A DNA stretch of 56,994 nucleotides from Porphyra umbilicalis. Taxonomy: Eukaryota > Rhodophyta > Bangiophyceae > Bangiales > Bangiaceae. Positions within the stretch are counted from its first letter, which is position 1, and each line of letters opens with the position of its first letter. The DNA lies in the NCBI GenBank assembly GCA_002049455.2, contig KV918817.1:1-56994 (forward strand), written 5' to 3'. Shown piece by piece: positions 21,423 to 29,856 of this stretch. The notes under the pieces are model-generated. The model searched no databases. It saw only the letters and a list, made by a program, of their open reading frames with translations, and was not told the DNA's origin. Both the position numbers and the translations under genes were made by a program.

Positions 21423-21496
21423 ACAAGTGTAACTCAGTTGGTTAGAGTGTGGTGCTAATAACGCTAAAGTCAAGGGTTCGAGCCCCTTCTCCGTGA
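21423..21496 (+). tRNA. tRNA-Ile(AAU)-like unit, copy 0/1 junction
   Basis: The 74 nt fold as a tRNA: D stem ACTC/GAGT, anticodon stem with loop CTAATAA (anticodon AAT, Ile), 5-nt variable loop, T stem AAGGG/CCCTT with loop TTCGAGC. The 3' acceptor strand CTCCGTG does not pair with the 5' strand ACAAGTG, so this is not a normal functional gene. Box A (21,430-21,441) has one mismatch and box B (21,475-21,485) is perfect. T5 and T6 follow at 21,507 and 21,517. Confidence 0.65.
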
Positions 21497-21575
21497 CGGT
21501 GGTTCGTTTTTCGCCGTTTTTTGGGTGTCGCGGGGTAGGGGGGGTGTTGGGTCACCCCCCCATCGCTTTTGTTTC

Positions 21576-24500
21576 ATGGCGGGGGGTGGTTTTGGGCCCG
21601 ATCGGGCCCGGGTCGCGGCTGTAGCGGGGGTGGTGATGGCGATGGTCGACGCGGCGGCGGGCTACCGCGGAAAGGTAGCCTGCTTTGAATTGTTGGGTTT
21701 GGTATTGGCCGAAATTTCGGCCAATGGGGTGGCCGTGTTAGCGGGGCCGGACGTAGATAGCGCGGTTACGGGCGTAACCGCGCCCGTCTTGCCGGCGCCG
21801 CTTGGTGTTAGGGGGGGGGGGGCACCTTCCTCCTCCCCCGACACGGGGGTTCCCGTCGGCGCCGGGGGGGGGGACCCCCGCGCCACGACGGGGGGGTGTC
21901 CCCCGCGTCTTCCTGCCGCGGGCGGTGTCTCTGCGGCCGGCGGTGCCGGCGCGGCGGCGGTCGCGGTGCCTTTTGCGGCGGTTCCTGGGCGGGGCGCGGC
22001 GCGTGTTTCTGTCCCTGGCGGCTGCCTGGTGCCCCCCCCCCCCGGTTTCCGACCTGGGGCGGGCGGGGCGGTCCCTTCCCCCCCCTCGGCGGTGTCGGCG
22101 GGGGGGGGAGCTGTTTCCCCCTCTGGGGCGGGCGGCGGCCGGCCGGCCGGCCGCCGCCCCAACGTATGTGCCTGTTCGTGCTCTTCCTGGCGGTCGGCGG
22201 GGCGGCGCTCTACCTTCTGGCAGCCAAGGAGACGGCGGTGCTCACCCTCGACAAGGTCAAGTCGGACGTCAAGACGTCGGCCAAGGTCGTGTCGGGGGGG
22301 GTGCGGATGGTGTTGGTGCGCGTGTTGGCGGGGGGGTGCTGTCGGTGTGGGTGCGGTGGGGGGTGTTGGTGTCGCCCCCGCGTCGGCGGGGGCTGCTCCT
22401 CCCTCTTCTGCTGCTGCTCCCCCTGCAGGGGGGGCATGGAACCTGGTTGTTCGTCGTGGGCGTCGGCGTGGGGGTGGACCTGGGGGGGAGGGGGTGGCTG
22501 CCGCTGGCCGGGATGCCGGTGCTGCAGCAGCACCGCCGGCTGCCCCGCCTGTGGGTGGTCGCCCCGCCCCCCCTGTCGCCGCCGCGCCGGGGCACCGCGC
22601 CCCGCTGACGCCGGCGGAGCGGGCGGCGCGGGCCGCCGCTTTCCTGACGCGCGCGCGGCCGCGCGCGGGGGCGCTGGTCGCCCTCGAGACTGTGTATGTC
22701 TCGGGGGTGAACCGGGACGCCCCCGCCCAGCGCCTGCGCGGGGAGCTGGCGGACCTGACGGGCGTCCACGTGCATAGCATCGTGGACGTCCGTCGGGTCG
22801 GCGCGGCCACCGCGGTCACCCTGACGGCGACCAGGGTGGCCGCGTTTGTCGCGGCCCTGGGGGTCGGCGCCGCGGCGGGTGTTCTGACCCTGCTGCCGGG
22901 CGCCGACCCCTGGTCCCCCGCCTTCCTGGGGCCCCGGCGGCGCTCGCAGCTGCCGGGCGCCGCCGCGGCGGCGGAGGCGGCCTCGCGTTGCCGCCGCCGC
23001 CTCACCAACCAGGTGGCGGAGGTCGCGACGCGGGCGGCCATGCCCGCCCACCTGCGTGAGTCGCTGGCGGCCCATTATCGGGCCGACCTAGCGGCGCACG
23101 CTGGTGCAGGGGGGGTGGCCGCCACGTCGTCGCCGGCCGCCCGGGGTGTTCGCGGCGCCGCGGCGGCGGTGCCGACCGCCGGCGCCGCCGCCAATTTGGC
23201 GGGCGGGGGTGCCGCGGCGTCCGCCGCCGCGCATCCCGCCGCCGTTGCGCCCCCGCCCGGCCACGTGTCGGCCCGGGGAGGGCAGGGGCCGACGTTTCCG
23301 CGCCGGGGGCGGCCGCCGCGACGACGGCGGCCACCCCCGGCGATTTCTCTCAGTTTGCGGCGGCCACTGCGGCCGCCGCCGCAATTTCTGCGCATGGGGG
23401 TAACGCGGCGTCCACCGCCGCGCCCCCCGCTGCCATCGCGCCCCCTCCCCGCCACGTTTCGGCCCTGGTGGCGGGGGGGCCGACGTTTTCGCGTCGGCGG
23501 CGGCCGCCGCGACGACGGTGGCCACCTCTCGCGTGCCCGCCGCGTCGGTGGCGGCCGCCGCCGCCGCCGCCGCAATTTCCGCGGGTGGTGGCGTCGCGGC
23601 GTCCGCCGCCGCGCCCCCCGTTGCTCCCTCGCCCCCCCCCGGCCACGTGTCGACCCCGGTGGGGGGGGGGGCCGACGTTTCGATGCCGGCGGCGGCCGCC
23701 GCGCCGACGGCGGCCCCCCCCGGCGTTTCGGCCGCGCCGAGGGCGACCGCCGTCGCCGCCGCCGCCGCCGCAATTTCCGCGGGCTGCGGGGCCGCGGCGT
23801 CCGCCGCCGCTGCGTCCGTGTTCGTGCCGCCCTGCCCCCGGTCTGGGGCAACGGGGGGGGTGCGCAACGCGGGGGCATCCGCGTCGGCGGCGGGCTCGGC
23901 GATGGACACTTCGTCCGACGCCGAGCCCGCTGCCACCGCGGACCCGCTTGCTGCCGTGTCGCCGCCTGTGTCCGCCCCGCCTGCTAGGGGGGCGGTGGGC
24001 GCCGTTGCGGCTGCCCCCGGGGGTGACTTGGCGGGGTCGGCGGCGGCACCAGAAGCCGCCGCCGCACTCCCGGCCGGCGGGGGTCCCACCGTAACCCCCG
24101 CCGCGCCTGTCGCTGCCTCTGTTCCCGCCCCCCGCCCAGTGGAGGCCTCCGGGGTGGCCGACCCAGGTGTGTCCGCATCGGCGGCGGACTCCGCCATGGA
24201 CATATGGTCCGATGCGGAGCCCGCCGCCGCCGCGGTCCCCCCGGGAGCTCCACCGCCGCCTGCCCCAACGCAGGCTGGCGGTGGGCCGCCCCGTGTCCCC
24301 CCCACCCTCACAGCGGCCCCACCGCCTGCCGCGACTGCGCCGCCTCCCGGGGGTGGGTCCCCCAACCCCCCCCCCGCCAAGAAGGCGCGCCGCCGCCGGT
24401 CGGGCCGCCGCTCCGCGGCGTCGTCGCCGCCTGCAGCGCCCGCCGAAGCGGCGTTTGGCCTGGCGGTCGACGACGCCGTGGCGGCGGCCACGGCGGCTGC

Positions 24501-25165
24501 CGCCCCCGGCGTCTCGGCGCCGGCCCCACCCCCGGCGGGGGTTGTACCCCCCCCCCCCACCCTGCACGTGTCCACCCCGTGGCCCACCGCCGGGGTGGCG
24601 CTGTCGGAGGCGGGGGCTGCCACGCCTGCTGCCGCGGCGGCCGTGCCTCTCCCCTCTGCGCGGTGCTCCGCGGCGGGTGGGGGGCCTGCCGCCGCCACGC
24701 GCTCGCGCCGTGGTGCGTCGGCGGGGGGGGCCAGGGGGTGGCCAAGCGCCGCGCCCGCACCATTCCGGCTGGGCTGGCGCGGGCACTCGTCGCGGCCGGC
24801 CGCGGCCTGCTGCCTGCCGGCCCCTCGGTGTCCCCGTCGGTGGGGGAGGTGGCCGCCACCGGCGCGGTGGCCCCCGCTGCCCCCCTCCTCTCTGTGCCCA
24901 CAGCTGTGGGTGGGGGGGCTGCCCCCCACCCTCCCCCCACTCTGTGGCTGGTGGCCAACCCCCTTCATCTACTGGGGGGTTGGCCGCCAACCCGTCCACG
25001 GGGGTGGCCGCGGCCGCGGACCGCCCCGCGTCTGCCCCCCCGTCGTCGCCGCCACCCGCTGCCGCCGCCACGGCGGCCCCGGGCGCCACGCCGGCCGCCC
25101 CGCCGCCCTCACCCACCACACCTGGGGGGGACCCGGCTGTTGCCGCCGCGCGTCGCCATGAGTGA
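21576..25165 (+). CDS. ORF1, copy 1: RRM-like, Ala/Pro-rich protein
   Basis: The ATG at 21,576 is conserved in all full-length units. The frame is open for about 800 codons to 23,987. A conserved N-terminus (MAGGGFGPDRARVAAVAGVV) is followed by a segment at about residues 368-440 (LETVYVSGVNRDAP, then HSIVDVRRVGAATAVTL) that looks like an RRM fold, as in ORF1 proteins that bind element RNA; this is inferred from pattern only. The tail has about four ~190-bp repeats. Compared with copies 2 and 3, the frame shifts near 23,280 and again later, and it ends in ARRHE with TGA at 25,163-25,165, overlapping ORF2. An alternative frame in the middle may reflect homopolymer errors. Confidence 0.55.
21594..21783 (+). 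promoter_or_regulatory. palindrome-rich 5' island, copy 1
   Basis: Four perfect inverted repeats lie in 190 bases: GGGCCCGA/TCGGGCCC (21,594-21,609); GGCTACC, 7-nt loop, GGTAGCC (21,660-21,680); a 22-bp palindrome centred in ATTGGCCGAAA (21,704-21,725); and GCGCGGTTAC, loop GGGC, GTAACCGCGC (21,760-21,783). The island is less GC-biased than its surroundings and is kept in copies 2, 4 and 5, with small damage in copy 3. It overlaps the start of ORF1. Confidence 0.7.
23180..23840 (+). repeat. ~190-bp tandem repeats in ORF1, copy 1
   Basis: About four units, each with an Ala-codon run ending in the sequence GCCGCAATTTC and a CACGTGTCG (or CACGTTTCG) motif, occur at near 190-bp steps. Each unit codes for about 63 residues (Ala-rich block, AISAGGG, PPPGHVS). 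Confidence 0.65.
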
Positions 25166-28100
25166 CGACGCGCGGGGCGGCGGCGCCGATGAAGCCGCGG
25201 GTGGCTCTTCCCCCGCGGTGGCGTCGGCGGCCGCGTCGCCCCCCACTCGTCCCGCTGTACGCGCGGGGGTGTCGGGGGGGCTGGGGCGACGCCGGCTGCT
25301 GCACAGCCGGCCGTCGCCGAGGGGGGGGACGCTGGCGCCGCGGGTGGGGTGCTCGGGGCGGCTGGTGCGCGGGTTGTCTGCCCCGTGCCGGGGTGTGGGG
25401 CTGTTTTGGCGGGGGGGGTCGCATGCCCGGGTGGGCTTACGCACCTGCACCGCCACCACCTCTTGCGGGAGATTCCCACAGAGGTGGTGGCTGCGCTCCA
25501 CCTGGAGGGGTGTCGGTGGTGTTCCCGCCCGTTTGGTGCGGCGGCGGGGAAGCGCGGGCGCTCGGCTCTCTCGTATCACGAGCCGCAGTGCCCGCTGAAC
25601 CCCCGCCGCCGGGGGGGGCGGACGACCGCTGAGCCGGCGCCGCAGGGGGAGGGGGGGGGGGTGCGCTTTCTGCTGGTGGCGCTTTGGCGCCGCGTGCGGC
25701 GGGGGGGCGGCGTCTTTTCGACACCGACCCCCCCGCGTGGGAGGCGGCGCGGGCAGAGTTTCTGCTCCGCGTCGCCCCCCCCGACGCCGACTGGGCGCCG
25801 CTGGTGGCGTCGGGTGCCCGCACTGCGGCCCACGTCCCGGCGGCGCTGGAAGGCGCATGGCGCGCCCTGTACGGCGACGCCCTGGACTGGGCGCGCCGGG
25901 TGCCGGAGCAGCGGCTAGCCTGGCTATGGCTGCTGCTGCTCCCCACCCTCGCCCTCCACGTGCCGGGACGGCCGGCGGCGGACGGCGGCCGCCGCCGCTG
26001 GCGCACGCCGCCCGCACGGCGGCGCTTTTGGACGGCGACTTTGTCGCCGTCGTAGCGGACCGCAACGCGGGGGTGTGGCGGCCGCTTCGGGGGGGCGCGG
26101 CTGCGCGGCGGGGGGGGGGGGGTCCGCTGCTGCGGGGGGTGTGGCGGGGCGCCCCGCCCCCCCGGCCGCCCGTCAGCGGCGCAGCGCCGCGCGCTGCGGC
26201 AGGCCGTCGTGGGGCGCTGGGTGCCGCCGCGCGCTCGCTCGTTGCCGACGCGCCGGCGCCGCAGACGGGGGCGGTCTGGGAGAAGGCCCGCCGCCTTTTC
26301 CCACCGGCCACCCCCCATCTGGCGACGCCGGGGCAGGTCGAGGAGGCTTTCGCCCCCGACCTGCGCGCCGCGGCGGCCTTCGGCGCCCGCCCAATGGCGG
26401 CGCGGGGGCCACCCGCGAGGGGGTGGTGGCCGCCATCCGGGCGGCGCCACGGGGGAAGGCGCCGGGCCCGTCTGGCCTCCGCGTGGAGCACCTTTGGGCG
26501 CTCCAGGCGGGGGGGCGCGATGCTTTGGTGGGTGTTGTTTTGTTTTTGTCGGGGGCAGGCGCGGCTGAGCGCCTGCCCCCCGTCGCCGCACGCGCCCTGG
26601 CTGGCACAAACCTGCTCTTGCTGAGCAAGCCAGGGGGCGTGGGGGCGGACGGGCTGCCTGGGCTCCGCCCCATAGGCATGCCCGAGGTTCTGAGAAAGCT
26701 GGCCGCCACCGCACTCGCTCACGCGGTGCGGTCGGCGGCGGCGGCGCTTTTTGCGCCGCTCCAGCTGGGGGTGGGCGTGTCTAGCCCGTGCGAGCGCATC
26801 CTCCACGAGGTGCGCGCGCACGTGGCCGCCTACCCCACGCATGCGGTAGTCCAACTGGACTACCGCAATGCGTTTAACCTCGTCTCGCGCACCGCCGCCG
26901 CCGCCGTGCTTGGCGCGGCCCTCCCCGCGTTGACCCCCTACCTGTGTTGGGTGTACGGGGGGGACACGGGGGGGGCCACGCCCAGCGTCTACGGCTGGGC
27001 GGCGGCGGGGGACGAGGGGGGGGGGGTGTGTACGCTGCATGGGGCGTGTGTGCGGGGGTCTGTGTCCCGCGTGGGGGGGGGGGGAGTGCGGCGACGGCGG
27101 GTGGCGCGCTGCCTGCGCCGCCGCCCCGCCGCCACGTGCTGCGGGCCGAGCGGGGCGCCCATCAAGGGGACCCCCTCGGCCCGCTTTTGCACGCCGCCGC
27201 GCTGTGGTTGGTGCTCCGCCGGCTATCGGCGGAGCACCCCATGCTGCTTGTCCGCGCCTACCACGACGATGTCGTCGTGGTGGGCGCGGTTCCGGCGCTG
27301 CGCACGCTCTTGGCGGACGCCGGCCGGCTCGGCGTCGCGATTGACGCCGAGCTGGCGCCCGCCAAGTGCGTCGCGTGGTCGCCGTCGGGGGGTCGGCGCC
27401 GCCCGGGTGGGCGGCGCCTTGGGTGACCGAGGGGGTGCAGCAATTTTCTGTTCCCCTCGGCACCCCCGACTTTGTGTCGGCCGCCGTGCGCGCGCTGGTG
27501 GGGGAGCAGCGGCGGCTCACAGAGGCCATCGCCGCTCTCCCCCCCTCTGCGCTCCAGACGCAGCTGTTGCTGCTGCGTCTGTGTGCGGGCCCGCGCGCCA
27601 ATTACTGGCTGCGGGCCCTGCCGCTCGAGGCGGGCGCTGCGCTCGCCTCGGCGGTGGACCTCGCCGCGGGGCACGTGCTCGCGCGTCTGCTCTGCGACGC
27701 GCGGGACCCCGCGTCGGTGCGGTCCGCCCTGCTCGCGCGCGCGGCGCTCCCCCCCGCAATGGGGGGGCTGGGCATCGGCGGGCGGACGCGAGTGGCGGCG
27801 CCTGCCGCCCTCGCGTCCTGGACCGACGCGCTGCGCGCGGGGGTGTCGTACTTCCCCGCGTTGCGCGACCTCGGCGCGTGGCTGCGCGCAAGCTCTGCCG
27901 CGTCCGCCGGCTGGGTGGCGGACGTGCCCCCGTCGGCCTCCCCCCCTTTTCGCCGGCCCCGGCGGGGGGGCTGCCGCAGCCCGCCCGCCCGACCCCACTG
28001 GCGCCTGCCGTCGCGTGCCTCGCGGGGGCGGACCGGGGGGGGGCGCGCTTCCACCCCCGCACTGGGGGTGGCCCCCAACCCCCGCGGCCGCCGCCGGCCG

Positions 28101-29649
28101 AGCATGGGCTCGTCCGCCGCGGCGACCGGGTGTGCCGGTTTGGCGGCGGCGGGGTTCTCGTTTGCGGCGGGGCGCCACTTCTTGGGCGCCCCACTCCCTA
28201 CCACGGCCACCCCCATCAGCACCTTGGCCTCTGGGGGTTCCGCGGCCGCGGCTCCGCTGCCGGCCGCGCGCGGCGCCTCCCCCCCGCCGCCAAGTGTGCC
28301 CCGTGTGCCGGGGGCGCCACGCGCGCGCCCCCCCGTGGTGTGGCTGGGGCACGACGACGTGCCCGTCGTGCCCCCGCCCCCACCGGCGTCCCCCCCGTCG
28401 CCCGCGCACCCCCCCCCCCCCCCCCCCCCACCCCCGCCGTGCGTGCGTGCCGACCGCCGAGGAGGTTGCCCTGCGGGGCGACCTCCTCACGCTGCGCGAC
28501 GCGGTGGCGTCCCTTTTTGTCGTCCCCCGTACGGGGACGCTGTGGGCGCCGCCGCCGCGCCCCCCCCGCCCGCCTGGCCCCCCTGTCGGCCTGCCCGGCG
28601 GCCGGCCGGACCCGCTGGCCAGCGGGCCGGCCGCCCCCCCCCCCCCCACCCTGCGGCGCCGCGGCGACCCCCACTCGCCCGGCCACCGGCCTACGCTGCC
28701 CGGCGTCGCACGTGCCTCCCACATGGGAGGCACTACTGGGGGAGGAGGCGGGGGGGTTGAGGTCCCAGCGGGACCTCTCCCTCCCCGTGCACGCCGCGGC
28801 CCGCGCGCGCCTTTTCGAGGGGCTGTCCCCCGAGGCGCGCGTGCGGCTCGCGGCGTGCCACGGCCACGGCGCGGCCGCGTGGCTGTCGGCTTTGCCGACC
28901 CCGGGGGTGGCTGGGACGGCCATCCACGGGGCGGCCATGCGCACCGCGGTGCGCATGTGGCTGGGGGCGCCGCCGCGCTCGGCACCGCCGCCGGCGTGGT
29001 GCAGCTGCCGGGCGGCGGTGACGCCCGACGGGTGCCACTTTCTGGGCACCTGTGCGGTGCAGCGCGGCCGCCGCCAGCGGCTACACAACCACCTTGTGCA
29101 CCTGCTGGCGGCGGCCCTGCGGCGAACGGGGGCGTGGGGGACGTGGTGGTGGAGCGGGGCTTGGACGGGGCGCGCGCGCGGCTGCGGCCGGACCTGCGTG
29201 CCACCCGCCTGACCCTGGGGGTGCGCACGTGGGGCGACGTGTCGGTGACGTGGCCGTCCACCGACACGTTCGCGCGGCGGGTGGAGCGCGAGCCCCTGCG
29301 CGCGGTCCTGGCGGAGCTGCGGGAACGGGAAAAGGTACGCAAGTACGCTTCCTCCCTTCCCGCGGCTCCCCGACCGGATGCGTTCACCCCCCTGGTTTGG
29401 GAGGTGTTTGGGCGGATGGGGCCCCTAACTGCCACGTGGCTGAGGGAGGCTTTGGGGACGCCCGGCGGATCTTTGATCCGCCGGTCGTTCCTGACAGCTG
29501 CGTCGGTCGCCCTGTGGCGATCGAACGCCCGGGCTGTCGACGAGGGTTACACGAGTTGTTTTGGGACGGGTGACCCGCCGGGTGGTTCGGCGGAGGGGCG
29601 TTCGCGCCCTGGGGTGAATTCGGTGAATTCGGTGTGTATCTCCGACTGA
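25158..29649 (+). pseudogene. ORF2, copy 1: zinc-finger/RT/restriction-like endonuclease
   Basis: Start ATG at 25,158 inside ATGAGTGA. Fingers, RT (YHDD at 27,259-27,270), CCHC knuckle and endonuclease match copy 0. The RT frame is open through the residue block MPEVLRKLAATALAHAV, where copy 0 has a stop. Single-base losses against copy 0 shift the frame: one G fewer near 25,276 (about codon 40, before the first finger) and one G fewer near 29,140 (inside the endonuclease). The poly-C tract at 28,409-28,429 has 21 C, which puts the endonuclease out of frame with the RT. Whether these are real or run-length errors cannot be told here. It ends ...NSVCISD, TGA 29,647-29,649. Confidence 0.87.
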
Positions 29650-29703
29650 GGGGGTGAGATCCCCCCGGATTTCGGTCACGGGAGTTGACCTCCATAGCAT
29701 AAA

Positions 29704-29777
29704 ACAAGTGTAACTCAGTTGGTTAGAGTGTGGTGCTAATAACGCCAAAGTCAAGGGTTCGAGCCCCTTCTCCGTTA
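29704..29777 (+). tRNA. tRNA-Ile(AAU)-like unit, copy 1/2 junction
   Basis: Same 74-nt fold as at 21,423, with CGCCA completing the anticodon stem and a 3' acceptor strand CTCCGTT. The 5' acceptor position (ACAAGTG) again does not pair. Box B GGTTCGAGCCC is perfect. Confidence 0.65.
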
Positions 29778-29856
29778 CGGTGGTTCGTTTTTTCGCCGTT
29801 TTTTGGGTGTCGCGGGGTAGGGGGGGTGTTGGGTCACCCCCCATCGCTTTTGTTTC

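Larger units (their letters stand above)
16190..21496 (+). mobile_element. array copy 0: 5'-truncated R2-like non-LTR retrotransposon
   Basis: From GCCACGGCGGCTGCC at about 16,190 onward the sequence follows copy 1 (24,490 onward), about 8.29 kb away. Everything upstream in the unit (5' island, RRM-like part of ORF1) is missing, as in 5'-truncated LINEs or a rearranged array edge. It holds the last ~680 bases of ORF1, all of ORF2, the 3' UTR and the tRNA-like junction. It pairs most closely with copy 1. Confidence 0.88.
21497..29777 (+). mobile_element. array copy 1: full-length unit
   Basis: A complete unit of about 8.28 kb: T-runs, palindromic 5' island, ORF1, overlapping ORF2, 3' hairpin and tRNA-like end. 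It is the best template for the family because it has neither the TAG of copy 0 nor the one-C loss shared by copies 2 and 3, although single-base shifts remain. Confidence 0.9.

Noticed and set aside
21423..21496. a functional tRNA-Ile gene
   Set aside because: The acceptor strands do not pair in any of the four complete units, so a mature aminoacylatable tRNA is unlikely.
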